Part shown: in pieces, positions 34,642 through 46,103 of the stretch
Layout of the letters: every line of letters starts with the position of its first letter
Position numbering within the stretch: position 1 is the stretch's first letter
Source of the DNA: Scytalidium lignicola
Lineage: Eukaryota > Ascomycota > Leotiomycetes
Length of the DNA stretch: 64,000 bases
Reading direction: 5' to 3'
Assembly: GCA_002812745.2 (NCBI GenBank)
Contig: NCSJ02000088.1
Location: 62,001-126,000 of the forward strand
The notes under the pieces: model-generated
What the model was told of the DNA's origin: nothing
Seen by the model: only the letters and a program-made list of their open reading frames with translations
Databases searched by the model: none
Position numbers and translations under genes: made by a program

Positions 34642-36185
34642 ATGTCCAAAATCCAAAAAAAACGACCAAAAAAGCACCTTCCAAGAAGTTGAAACAACTC
34701 CCAAACCCCTCAACCCCTATTCAACGACCTAGAATTCAACTTATATCTTGAATTCTTACTCTAACAGAACAATTACCGTCTTTTGTAGTTATTATATCTC
34801 CAGAGGCTCTAGCTGAACGTTCATCAAGTGTTTTGCCGTCCTTTTTGCATCCCAATTCACCTTCTGATTCGACTAATACACAACGACCGGCTAGAACATC
34901 TTTACCTTCAACATCTTTACCTGAACACAATATAGAGTTCCAAATAAAGGTATATTTCGAAGGAAAGATCATTACATCTTATGCATATATGGTCAATCTG
35001 AATAACCTTCATTGTCTTCAATATGAATTGATTGTTATAAAAGGAAGGGAGTTTATAGTTGACTATACAATGTATAAACATATACAAGGGGTTCTAAAAG
35101 GTGAAGATACGTTAGTATACAATTATGATGCTGAGAGGAAACTTATTGTATCTGAAATACATCATAATAATCGATAACAACATCTTGAAAAGATATTCAA
35201 GAACAAAGTTGTCAAAAAAGAGAAGATTCTTCGAATTGACATTAAATATGCTATCAATTTTGACTTATATGACGAATTACCTCTTGAAATAACATATAAG
35301 CTTGTTCTGAAACGTGTATTTTCAGCTTTAATAGACGAAAATGCACTTGAACAAGAAGATATCAAACAAGAACTAATACTTAAAAAACAATGGTTAACGA
35401 TAAATATTCAACTTGATAAACTACAACAAAAGATACAGAAGAACTTAGAATATAGTACAAGGCTTACTTTATTTGATTTTCATTGATGTGATGATTTTTC
35501 TTATTATAATTTCGAAAAACTATGCTATAACATGATTGATAAAGATTACAATACTCTTCATCTTGTTGTCGACAGCAAAATAGCTAAAGAATAGGCAGCT
35601 GAAATCCACAAAGGCAAAGCAACTCTTAAAAGACCTTCTACAAAGGTAATTGTTATGATAACAGTTTATAACAAGCAATATAAGCAAAAGAAGAATGTCA
35701 AAAAGAGGTTGAATTCAGAGGTTTTATCAATTATAACAACAACTCTAGATAATCACATTATATACAATTTCAGTAATAATAATATGCCTTATAACATTCT
35801 AGTAATAGAATCATAATATACAATACTTATATTCTCAAATCAATCAACAACTTAAAATCAAAATAGGCTATTTAGCAAGGAATCCACTTGCTTATCAAGT
35901 TTACTTCAACCAACTGTTAACAACGAAAAATTAATTTTATCTTTCTAAACATATGTACATGCTGAAATATTATAATATATACAAGATACAAAGCTTGGGA
36001 AGGTGTTTAAGATCTTATTAGCTCAAGATATTTCTCTTATGCAGTTGAATAAGTTAGAAGATAATAAAATCAAGTTGTTTTCATTATCATAAAGAAAGGT
36101 TATAGATATAAAACTATATATTTCAAGATAGAAAAAAGTATATAAACAAGAAATTTCAATTGATTTTGTAGATATTAGTGATTAA
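34642..36185 (+). pseudogene. Second open-frame relic of the transposon, unknown function
   Basis: Not a transposase I recognise. From 34833 to the TAA at 36183 a single frame is kept with no frameshift, but with about nine internal stops (for example TAA at 35175-35177 and later TGA/TAG codons). The stops could arise from CAA, CAG, CGA or TGG. The N-terminal part is Lys-rich (KKTTKKAPSKKLK, nuclear-signal-like; an A-run indel near 34655 blurs the start), then Ser/Pro-rich (SSSVLPSFLHPNSPSDSTN). Mixed charged, probably globular parts follow (FQIKVYFEGKIITSYAYMV; YMVNLNNLHCLQYELIVIKG), and it ends ...EISIDFVDISD. About 500 codons, longer than the transposase. The even distribution of stops in one frame says it was a real coding gene of the element. 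Confidence 0.7.
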
Positions 36186-36199
36186 CTAATAATATTATA

Positions 36200-37199
36200 T
36201 TATTCTTCTTTAACTCCTTGATAGTCAGCATAGTGAAAGTAGCCATAAGCATTCTTAATAGCCCTTGGACTATTATATCTCCTAACTTCATTAATACCTA
36301 TATATAACATATCCTTGAATTCTGCAATGGTAAAACAATGAGAATTACAATGTTGATGAAGTCATTTCTTCAGATCATTAAAACTCTCTTTAATTAAGTT
36401 TAAAAAGAGGTAATATGATGGTAAAAATCTAAGTAAAACTCCCTTTTCATTATACATAGCTTAGAGTTGTTATTTTCGATGAATTCTACAATTATCCATA
36501 ATTAATACTGACTTTTCGTATGGCCAAGGATTATATAGTAGTAATATATCTATAACAATCCAATTTTCGAATACCTCCATTGTTATACTCCCTTGTAAAG
36601 TGATAGTAGAAATATACCCTTTTACTGTATATGCTAACAATATCAACTATTTCTCTGACTGTTTCAATCACTTTTTTCTTCTTTGTTAGTATTCTTATAA
36701 ATGCTTATTCATATTTCCAGTCTTCTATACGTTCGTTGTTTGTAGATTCATCTACAAATATAAGTTAATCAATTATAAAGTTCACAGATTCAATATACTA
36801 GTTATTAATGAGAAGTTGATTTTGTTGAGCAACAATATATTTAAACTTTTTATGGGTAATATTCAGCTTCTTTAAAAGCTTCGAAATCATTAATTGGCTA
36901 AGCTTTATGTTGAATTCGTTGTATATAAAGTCTATAACTTCATCTTGATATAAATCATTTGATGTATATATAACCTTTTTCATTGTTTATTTGATATCTG
37001 GTATTATTACTGAAGAACAACCAGCTTTTCCTCTTAAATTTACCTTAATTGTTCTGTTGGTTTTTAGCTTTTGAGCAATATATCGAACAGTTTCATAGGA
37101 GACGTCAAAAGCAGTAACAATTATGTATTTATTGTCGTCGGTATTCAGGAGAGTACATTCGATAGCTTTCACGGTCTCTAAAACAAGCCTAGGCACCAT
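36200..37199 (-). pseudogene. Tc1/mariner-type DDE transposase relic
   Basis: About 333 codons from an ATG at 37199 to a TAA at 36200, one frame with multiple stops (for example after PDIK near 36987 and after QQNQLLINN near 36798). An N-terminal helix-turn-helix (FDVSYETVRYIAQKLK) and second helical part (KLSQLMISKLLKKLNITHKK) bind the repeats by family. The catalytic triad is recognisable: LIFVDES, LIMDNCRIHR, and a third acidic site after LLRFLPSYYLFLNLIKES, where the usual pair of glutamates reads K-E. A C-terminal part reads EVRRYNSPRAIKNAYGY. The stops sit where Trp or Gln/Arg are usual, consistent with RIP-like mutation. Non-functional. Confidence 0.88.
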
Positions 37200-37257
37200 A
37201 AAAGAGTTGTATATGCTGAAAAAGTTGATATTATGATGGGAATTGTAACATATGAGC

Positions 37258-37408
37258 AAATGGCACGAAAAACAAGTGTAGAAACGCGTTGTATGGTAAG
37301 CAATTGATTGATTCTGTCCCACGCATTACTTTTCTATGGTATGCGCACCAAAAAGTGGTGTACGGGGCTCTTTTTCGCGAAAAAACAGGCTGAATTGGAA
37401 TATGACAG
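37258..37408 (-). repeat. Right terminal inverted repeat
   Basis: 151-bp partner of the left repeat, ending in ...GGAATATGACAG and followed by the TA duplication at 37409-37410. Confidence 0.92.
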
Positions 37409-38170
37409 TATTTTCTTCCCTAACCGAGTTGCGTAGTCTTACTAGGATGATTTCTTGTTTGAAAACGGCATCAAAATGAAAGCTTTGCCATCACACAGAG
37501 CTTGATAAATGGACAAAGGTAAAGACAAGAATCGCGGAAATTGTGAAATCATTGCTTAACAAGCTTTCAATAATAGGACACGGTAGCTTTACTGGGAGAT
37601 GCGTCCCACCCAACACTTCCATATCAGGCACAAGGAGCCGCCATGGCCGTTGAGGATGGTGTTGTTGTCGGGTTACTCTTGACTAGGCTACTTGAAAGAG
37701 GGCTAGCATCCGATTTGAAGAAGAGGCGTGCACAACTGACTTCACTGCTTAAGTTATACGAAAGTCTAAGAAAAGAAAGAACAGAAATTAATGTCCTCGG
37801 TGCTATACAGAGTCAGGAATTCTACCATTTATCCAATGGAAACTTGCAGATTGAGCGGGACAACCTAATATCTGAACTTCCTAAGTCTGGGTGGCAGGGC
37901 AGTTGCAAATGGAATTGGGGGGATGCAGGATATCAGTCCAGTCTGCTTGGATTTGATGTTATTGCGGATGCGAAAAGAGGTTTCGATAAATGGTTTGAGA
38001 GCCGGTCCAATGATGTAGTTACAACTAACGCCGCGAATTTTCAATGAAGTTGAGTTATGGAAGAAATTTTCATAAATTAACAGAAAACTGTGTGAAAGAG
38101 CGCTGGCATTGGGCAACTCTTGGGTAAAGATAGAGTGATATAATCTAGAAATACACTGTGGACTACTATA

Positions 38171-40341
38171 CTACAACATATCATCAAAAAACATATCAAA
38201 GTCATTTCCTGCGAGGATTTGGCCAATTTCGGGGTAGCCAAGGGGCCAAAGTTCGTCCATAATGCCTGTATACTGAGTAAACCCACTTCCAGTCTGATTT
38301 ACCGGATATTCCGCCGCAATGTAAGTAGACGATGAAGGCACCCCGTTTCCAATAGGTCTCACGGACTCGCTATGAAAGACATTACTTTCAGAAGGATCTT
38401 GAGCATGGCTCAGTGTCGTACCAGTGCTGGGGCTTAGTTTTAGGCAGTTGACTATCGCAGTTGGATCTTGATCAATGCCTTGTGATAGTCCAAGATACGA
38501 CAGAAGGCCCTTTGGCCCGGCGAATTTGTTCCAAAGACGCTGAGATGACCGGCAGGATGAATAAGAGTGTAGAAGATGTAGTGCTTTGGTAATTCCTCCT
38601 AGGACGGTGGTGATATTGGGAGACTTCTCAGTTATGTTTATATGCTGACCATGTTTCGAATAATGAACAAAGACTAGAAACAGAGTAGACAGTGCTGACG
38701 AGAGAAAATGGTTCACAATTGGCTGTTGTTTCTGATATAAGTCGCTTTGCTTATCTATTTCAATGACCTTGTTTATCGTATCCAACGCAATATCGGTAAC
38801 TATAGCTACCTGTCTTAGATTAGCATTAAGAGACTGCAGGGAAAATAATAATGGCCGTGACACGATGGTTTTGATCTGATTTGCTCGGAGATATAGGATA
38901 GATCTCCGGGAAAAGGTGGCCTGATCAGTCTTAGAATCTAGGGGATTGTCCATTTCTTTATTGGATAAACACTGATGAGGCCGTAGCTCGATGGGTAAAC
39001 TCTCTTGCCAACACCGGACTTGATATTCCAGATAGTCAAAGGTGTCATTGTTGGGGTTTGGTTTAATTCCACCACGGCCATCCGTCACAGAAGACCAGGC
39101 CTGAGCTCCAAATCGGACATATGATACCATTGCTTTCATATATGGCATGTCCTCCTAATTATACAACTTTAGTAACCATAAAAATTTACTTTAATATTCC
39201 ATTAGTCTTCATGGCACGTACCACTTCCGGGATATCAATATCAGTGTCCTTTAGTGTGAAAGGGAGTCCAGCAGCAAAGTTGAGCTGCCGATCAAGGATC
39301 ATTGACGTGTATAACGCTGTAACAATCTTCTTTCGCTCGTTGTTATCGGGGAAACGATGAATGAGAACTTGTTTTCGATGCAATCCAGCTTCTATGATCA
39401 TTCTAGCAGCAATCGCAATAATTCGTGACGCTAACCGGCAGTTGTCCTCAAACGTATGGAATATGCCCTGTAGAGTTCAGTTGAATGGTTCTATTGATAA
39501 CCAGAGACCTGAGACTTACTGTAAGAAGAAGAAGCACGTGCCCTTGTAGAGTAAACTTATTACTGAGAATCTGCTCGGAAACCACTAAATGAAGGCTTTC
39601 GTGTATTTGGACCGCAATAGAATTATATCCACCTCCTTCAGCCAGGAGGGCGATTGCGATTACCATTTTGAGCTGGTTGATGTCATCATCCTCAGTAGAA
39701 AACTCAACTTGACTGGAACTTGAGCAGAACGCCTCAGCTTGCCTCTTCATAAGCTCGATATCGACAATAGGGTGCAAAATTCCCACGACCTCGTTATAGA
39801 CATCGATAAGACGAAGTGCCTCACTCGAATTAATAGTATGTAGAGGTCCTATATTTATCATCATTGAATGATCCTCTGGCGTTTGATAGTCTTCTTCCTC
39901 CAGTGTAGTTATAGAGCCTGCAATCTCTGTATTTCTACTTTCAGGTTCTGTTGGCCCGTCTCTTCCTTGCTCCAGGATCATTCTTGCAATGCTGAAACTG
40001 AAGTCAGAGCTAGTAGGTCCATTGAAATCTGGTAAAGATGGAGATTTGGACTGCATCCCATCAGTCTGCATCGCACCAGACTTTCCATAAATTGGGCCAC
40101 ATTCCGTATCCGGTGCCTGTTGATATGTGTACCGGCTCTGAAGCCCAGATGCTGCAGGGTAGTGACAGTCTACTGAATGTTTCCTGCAAACGTCACAGGG
40201 TATCTTTCCATTGCATCGAACCTTTTTCTTCTTGCATGTTGTGCAAGCCTCGGGAATGTATTGTGCTCTCCTCCGTTCTCCTGGACCTTTGGCCCTAGAA
40301 CGTCTCTTCGCACTGAGACTCTGCACAGTTGTATTCGACAT
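38171..40341 (-). CDS. Zn2Cys6 transcription factor with fungal-specific domain
   Basis: Predicted 683 aa; exons 40341-39520, 39467-39222 and 39154-38171 splice in frame. A basic region (KRRSRAKGPGERRRAQY) precedes the zinc cluster EACTTCKKKKVRCNGKIPCD then VCRKHSVDC. The regulatory domain includes HPIVDIELMKRQAEAF, GIFHTFEDNCRLASRIIAIA and LHRKQVLIHRFPDNNERKK. The C-terminal end is acidic/aromatic (DELWPLGYPEIG, NDFDMFFDDML), which could be an activation tail. I start at the ATG at 40341; an in-frame ATG at 40407 would add 22 residues. Its end lies 123 bp from the FAD monooxygenase end. It is the only intact regulator near the P450/FAD-monooxygenase pair and a candidate controller; that is inference. 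Confidence 0.87.
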
Positions 40342-41616
40342 GTTTCGTTCAAATGCTTTTACAACTGCAGGTGTTGCTGAGTGCAACTGAGGGAGAAGGA
40401 TTCCCACATCGGCGTCATGATAATTTCGTTCCGCACAGACCGAAACTTAAATTGCCGTGAATTCCGCATGCACCCCGTCCGATAAGTACCCCATATATGC
40501 CCCATACCCCGCTCATACGCCACCCGCTCTCCCAGATTTACTTTGGTGGGAAAGGAGGGTTTAGTAATTGTCACTAGTTATTTCAAGCTGCATAAGCCTA
40601 TAATAAATCATGGTTGCAAGCCATGAATCGCTCCTGTATGTAAATAACGATACATCATTAGGGTTTAATGAAGCAAATTGGTCAATCGGAAGATTAATAA
40701 ATAATATAAGATTTTAGTGTCCCAGTAATCGACATTTGGGAGTAACCAGAGCATTGAAATGAAATATTACATTATTGATTGATAAGTATCACGTAGATCA
40801 TTTACAAAAAGATCTTCAATGTGCTTTTTTTCATCTCTCAAGGCAAAGGGTTACTTCAATAGTTTTCTTCAACTAACAGAGATAAAGGGGAACGGTCGTG
40901 GTACTTCTCGGAAAGTGGCAATACGACTTCGGAATGAGGCAGGAATTCCGTGTATTACTTTAGACCGCGGAATGGAGCCTAGTAGTGGTAGTAATTAGTT
41001 GACAAGGACTTAGCGTAGAAGTACGGACAGGAAATCCGGTCATGTAATGATTATGTAAGGGTCGGTTTCGATTTGGGATTTTAGGATAAATAAGGGATAA
41101 ACAACACTCAGCTCCTTTTGCCTCATAAATTTCTGTATGATGTATATATTTTTACTAGNTTTTTTTGTATTCTTGTTAAGCTTTTCTGCCGTTTAAATCT
41201 CNTTTTTCGTTATGATTTCTTAGCAAATTTAAATTTATTATATAAAGTATCTAGTTTGAAGAATGAATGATCTCTCAATTTAGAATACGCTAAGATTTTT
41301 AGATCAAACTACAACTACGTAATTGTTTTAAGGAAGGGGATATTTACATACACGCACTCTTTGTTAGTATCGGAAATGTCTGGCTTTTACGTTTATTTAT
41401 TTATTTTATATTACTTTAAAAGCAAACATGTATAGTATTCAAGATAAGCTAGCTTACAATTTAAATAATAGAATTATAAAAGATGTAGTGCAATTCCTGC
41501 TTCAGTACTAATAATGAAGAAATATCAAATGATTAAAATCCTAGATTTTAAACTTGCCTATGCTTGGATTTACATTACGGAATCATAGTCGTATTTGTAC
41601 AAGTTGGACAATATAT
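40342..41616. other. Intergenic region, partly GC-rich promoter then AT-rich
   Basis: 40410-41050 contains several CGG/CCG triplets (for example cggaaagtggcaatacgact followed by tcgg at 40909-40932, and ccgcgg at 40966) of the kind bound by Zn2Cys6 proteins, but no clear site can be defined. 41100-41600 is strongly AT-rich with Ns at 41159 and 41202. No gene supported. Confidence 0.4.
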
Positions 41617-43294
41617 TTACACTGGCTTTACGACAGGGATCCCAAGTATGATGTCTTCTCCATACTTGATACCATCAATTTCTTTAACACCACCGAGCCG
41701 CTCTTCGGGTGCCGCTTGAACGCGAGTACTGATATCTGACTAGAATAAGCGTATGTAAAAAAGGATAGTTAAGATCACTCACTTGCTTCACGCCATTCTT
41801 TGTTTGTTGGAACAGGGATGCCAGCATCAATTAATTTCTTAAATCGCGTAAATGGTCCTTCCTTTAAAACAAAACCTTCTCTCTGCAGAAGAGGTGATTC
41901 TAGAAATTTGATAGTATTAGTAACATTCACACCAGTTCTGAAATGTCACAAACCCATGGCTGGCTTCAAACGCATGCTTCCTTCAGAGGCATTGAAGAGA
42001 ACCAGAGAAAGACGTTGTTCATGTTGTTGATCTTCAGGTGGCTCGGCAACTATGGAAACCTTTTAGTCACTACTAAATATGATTGCGCTTGCATAGCTTA
42101 CCTTTGTGGAGTGTTGCTTTGAATTGGCCGCCTGATATAACTGTTCTGCGTGTCAGAAAGAGATACATGGTTGAAGTGGCTGTCACATACTTTCAAGAGT
42201 CTCTCCGATATTGACAACTAGCGCTCCAGGCATATATTTCACATACTTCCATTTGTTTTCTTTCGTCCAGATCTGTAATGCGGTAATTGGGACCGAGAAT
42301 AGGAGGGTGGTCGTGCCATAATCAGTATGCCTGGATAGTTGAATATTAGTTAAATGATTGCATTAGCGGAGAATTGGATTATGCATACCCATACATCCTA
42401 ACACCTTTCCTGGCAGCCTTGTGTTCTCCTTCCAGAGGGTAAAATAAGGCGTGTCTGAAATATCCCTGTCCCACAACTCCGTTTCGAGACTGGACGTTGT
42501 CTTGGGAGGCGAAACCTACATCAGCAAAGCTATATCCGAATAGTAAATGCACTACTCACCCCATAGATAATCCGGTGGGAGCTCAAGCACCATTGAAAGA
42601 AGGCGAAGCAAGCGCCGGTTAACTGAGGTTGTGAGGTACTTGTACTCTGTAAGCATTTGTCCGAAGGGGTGCAGTATGACTCAACCAACCTCGCAGAAAG
42701 CCGTAATCTCATCCATAAAAGGGCGGATACACGACGGAACCCTATCATGGTCGGCAAACTCTGGTGAGTAGAAGTTGAACTGCTCAATTCCATCATGCTT
42801 TCCTGCTTCACGCTAGATGGATTGTGAGCGGTTAGATAATCTATGAGATTTAATGTAGCTTGGTAGCCCGCACCTTCCATCCATAACGAGGCTTGAATCC
42901 CGCAAAGACGCCAGTCGACGGATCCCAGAGCAGCTCCTGCTTATCCTCATCGGTGATATTGCGATGAAGATACTGGGCAAGATCGAATTGACGATGCAGC
43001 TGGAATTATGTTTAGCAAAATTATAAAAGCATAACTAGGCAGAGTGACTTTGCTTACCTGTTCGAGTGAAACGCCATAATTGGTCAAGAAAAGGAATCCA
43101 TCTTCTTTGATGGCCACTTTTGTGGTCTCTAGAAGCTTTTGAACAACTGCCGGATCAGGAGAGTCAAGTAAAGACAGTTCAATTGTATGCAAGCTGGCCC
43201 AATCCGTTACCAATTTTGTTGTTGGTGGAGGCACCCATTTTGGGACTTCTGGCTTTTGGTGATTTGAAGATGGTGGAACAAACGGAGCGGCCAT
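41617..43294 (-). CDS. 2-oxoglutarate/Fe(II)-dependent dioxygenase (isopenicillin-N-synthase-like)
   Basis: A multi-exon gene starting at the ATG at 43294 (MAAPFVPPSSNHQKP). Spliced reading gives, in order: the N-terminal domain (VQKLLETTKVAIKEDGFLFL, TNYGVSLEQ), LHRQFDLAQYLHRNITDEDK, NRRLLRLLSMVLELPPDYLW, and VVGQGYFRHALFYP. The iron-binding HTDYGTTTLL follows, then WKYVKYMPGALVVNIGETLE, the distal histidine in SGGQFKATLHKV, and RLSLVLFNASEG with the Arg-x-Ser that binds 2-oxoglutarate. The tail KEIDGIKYGEDIILGIPVVK ends at a TAA at 41617. All splice joins keep frame. It is divergent from the adjacent symporter gene, 593 bp apart, suggesting co-regulation. The substrate is unknown; relatives hydroxylate or desaturate small molecules. 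Confidence 0.86.
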
Positions 43295-43887
43295 TGCGAA
43301 TGGGATAAAGATTATAGCTATTTGCAAGTGATCTTAGTTGTGACTCTTCTTATGCCATGAACAGTAATTTGGAGTTGGGGCGTTAGATTCAACCTGATAG
43401 CCGTTATATCAAGCCTCGAATGCTGTTGCATTATGGGATGACTTTCCCCACCCTGAAGCCCAGTCAGACCTGATCATGTGTGCCTGTTGCCCGTTATCTT
43501 TACCACACCAAAATAAGATCGACTATCTACAAATATAGATATATTTCTTGCCCAAGGAGTCTTTAATTGATGGGGGTTAGACAAGTTCCTTATCACAGAG
43601 GGTGCAGCAATCCCACCTTTGGAAAGCGGGCGGTTTGCACCTACGCGCGTATATCACAACCCTGGAAATTCAAAACCTAGAATCTACCCTGATTCAAGCA
43701 CCTCACCTGGTTTACGGCCAACAGCCTATCATCTCTCACATATCTTATCAGAAATGACAGCCTACACATCTTGGCTTATCTCGTCATGGGTCTGCCTTGA
43801 CATGACGAGGACGAGCTACTCCATTGAAAAGAAGGAGGAATGCAAAACATATTCTCAAACGTAGCACCAAATCCATACTACACAAAG
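43295..43887. promoter_or_regulatory. Divergent promoter region, dioxygenase and symporter
   Basis: 593 bp between two divergent starts without a supported gene. The in-frame ATG at 43840 may be the true start of the symporter, which would shorten the region. No defined operator recognised. Confidence 0.4.
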
Positions 43888-46103
43888 ATGGATGCCAACT
43901 CCGACATAGAAAAGAAGGAACCCGATCCTCAAACGGCTGTTCAATCAGATGAGGACTATGGGACTGTTACGGATATCGAGATTGATCATGCCGCCGAGAA
44001 GAGGCTGTTGCGCAAGATTGATATTAATCTGATTACGCTTTTTGGGGTGAGAACTAAAATTTTGTAGAGGCTCATTAGCTTTTGATGCTAACTTTCTGGC
44101 ACAGGCTCTCTACCTAATGAGCTTTTTAGGTTAAACTCCAACCCTGTGCTCAAATGACTGGCTTCCGCTGACTATTTCAACAGACAGATCCAATATTGGC
44201 AATGCAGTATGTAGAGACTTAGGACTAGTAACCGAATTATTATTACAATATTGACATGATTCGGATGACAGAATCTTACAGGCTTTAGCCAAGACCTGGG
44301 CTTGGTCAATAATGAGTATGGAGCTGCCGTTTCTATCGTATACGCGACTTATGTGGTTTTTGAACCAGTCTGTGAGTCTGAAAATAGTTCTTGAAGTCTA
44401 TGGTATAACCACTTACACTATAATGTATATAGGGACGGTATTAATGAAGATTATCACACCGAGGCTTCTCAGTAAGTCACCTGGCCAGGCTGAAATTTGC
44501 TTAGGATTGATTGATTTTTACGATTAGTGGCAACTTCGACTGTTGCTTGGTCTGCATTGACCATTGGTACTGCTTTTGTCAAGGACTTTGATCAATTGGC
44601 AGCAGTACGGGTTCTTCTTGGAGCTGTGGAGGCTGCAATTATACCGTGTATTCAAATGTACATCACAATGACCTACAACCGCGACGAGTACGCTGTCAGG
44701 TGCACATATATATTCTCTGCGTCTGCGATATCCGGAGCTTTCGGTAAGCTATAAATCTTCTGCCGTGTTAAACAAGTTGTGACCTGATAATTTGAAGGAG
44801 GGCTTCTGGCTTATGGCCTTACGCAAATTAATTCAGCGGGACTTCATGGATGGCAGTGGCTGTAAGAACCTGTTTCATTTCCGAGTGAAGCAATCTAACG
44901 AAACTTGCAGATATATTGTGGAGGGGATTATCAGTTTCATCTTAGCTCCAATTACAATTATTTGGCTTCCAAATAGTGTAGACCAGGCGAGATGGCTGAC
45001 CAAAGAAGAAAAGGCAGTGATGGTTGTCAGACTCGAACGAAACCGCGGGCAATACGATTCCAGAGAAAAATTCTCTTGGGGCGAGATTATTCGCTGTTTG
45101 AAGGATTGGAAGCTTTATGTGCAGTAGGTTTTCCTGAGCAACTCTGCGTCGGTTCCTTTGCTGAGTTGAAAATAGATCTATAAGCCATTTTGGCATTGAT
45201 ACGACGCTTTATGCCATTAGTGAGTGTCTTAAAATAGAGCATGATGATTTAGTTGCTCACATGGTTTCTTACAGCAACCTTCATGCCTAAGATGTAAGTT
45301 TGTGCAGGTGGTACGTTGTCTATTGTGCTGAAAAGTGAATTTAGTATCGCTGGACTTGGTTTTACAACCACAGTTAATGCGCAATTGTTGACTGTGCCTG
45401 GTATGCTAAATTTTTTCTTGGTTGATACTTTTGCTAAAACCTACTTATAGTGTATTTTGTTGCCGCTGTTTCATATATTATCCTAGGACGACTCTCAGAC
45501 AGGGTTAAGAATCGCTCAACGTTCCTTCTTATTGCTTTATCTTCCTGCTTGATTGGCTACATTATTCTGATCGCGAGTCCTAAGACCGGAGTGAGATATT
45601 TTGGTGTTTTCATGGTTGCTATCGGACTATATGCAACGTGAGTAATCAAAACAAACTGGTGTAAATTAAATCTTACTCGTCTCAAGGACATCTCTCAATA
45701 TTGTTTGGGCATCATGCAATCATTCTGGATACTACAAGCGCGCCTTTGCGACCGGTATGGTTCAACTTGTGGGAAGTAAGTTATTCTTTAGCTTTATTCA
45801 CGGATTGCAACTCACTAATCGTCTAGATTCGGCTGGAGCGGCTATCGGCTTCATCTTCAAAGCTCAATCAGCACCACGATATTTCGAAGGCCTGTATTTC
45901 GCTGTTGGGATGACTATTATGTCAATGACTTTGACAGTCATTATGGTAAGAATGACATCTAGAGATATTGAATTCTATTAACAAGGCACTAGAGCTATTT
46001 TCTCCGCCTTGGAAACAAGGAGAAACGGCGACTTATTGCTGAGGGAGCCCCTGACCAACCTGAGCTAGGAGACAGGAATCCACACTTCTTTTATTATGAA
46101 TAG
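43888..46103 (+). CDS. MFS transporter, anion:cation symporter type (allantoate/nicotinate/pantothenate permease-like)
   Basis: Plasma-membrane symporter for small organic anions by family. About a dozen small exons splice in frame. N-tail MDANSDIEKKEPDPQ; HAAEKRLLRKIDINLITLFG; then ALYLMSFLDRSNIGNA (joined from two exons), GFSQDLGLVNNEYGAAVSIV and YATYVVFEP. The middle exons continue as ATSTVAWSALTIGTAFV, VRVLLGAVEAAIIPC, GLLAYGLTQINSAGLHGWQW and PNSVDQARWLTKEEKAVMV. The C-half includes VAAVSYIILGRLSDRVKNRS and NSAGAAIGFIFKAQSAPRY, and ends RRLIAEGAPDQPELGDRNP then HFFYYE at 46103. The long tail is typical of the family. No lesion seen; several exons are under 100 bp. Divergent from the dioxygenase, so it may import that pathway's substrate. 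Confidence 0.84.

Larger units (their letters stand above)
34464..37408. mobile_element. Tc1/mariner-like transposon, 2.9 kb, with two convergent open-frame relics
   Basis: Bounded by inverted repeats of about 150 bp and a TA target duplication (34462-34463 and 37409-37410), the signature of Tc1/mariner insertion. The left end reads CTGTCATATTCCAATTCAGC, and the right end is its reverse complement. Inside lie a leftward DDE transposase relic (37199-36200) and a rightward relic of unknown function (about 34642-36185). The two converge with about 15 bp between stops. Both are riddled with in-frame stops explainable by C-to-T/G-to-A change, so it is non-autonomous now. It sits wholly in an intron of the FAD monooxygenase gene. 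Confidence 0.92.
33305..38047 (+). pseudogene. FAD-dependent monooxygenase (salicylate-hydroxylase-like) carrying an intronic transposon and one stop codon
   Basis: Group A flavoprotein hydroxylase. Exons 33305-33331, 33394-33716, 33834-34018, 34074-34302, 34355-34441, 37437-37518 and 37577-38047 splice in a continuous frame of 468 codons. The FAD GxGxxG motif is HVVIVGAGLGGLACALECRR; then RADVVIGADGLWSRLREF; then the second FAD site VALLGDASHPTLPYQAQGAA with MAVEDG. Intron 5 (34442-37436) contains a complete Tc1/mariner-like element, and without it the intron would be 48 bp. The only coding lesion is TGA at 37477-37479 (codon 298), where a tryptophan (K-W-K-L) is expected, explained by TGG-to-TGA. 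The original donor, branch-like CTAAC and acceptor remain. By family it would hydroxylate a small aromatic using NAD(P)H and oxygen. It converges with the second Zn2Cys6 gene, 123 bp apart. Confidence 0.85.
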
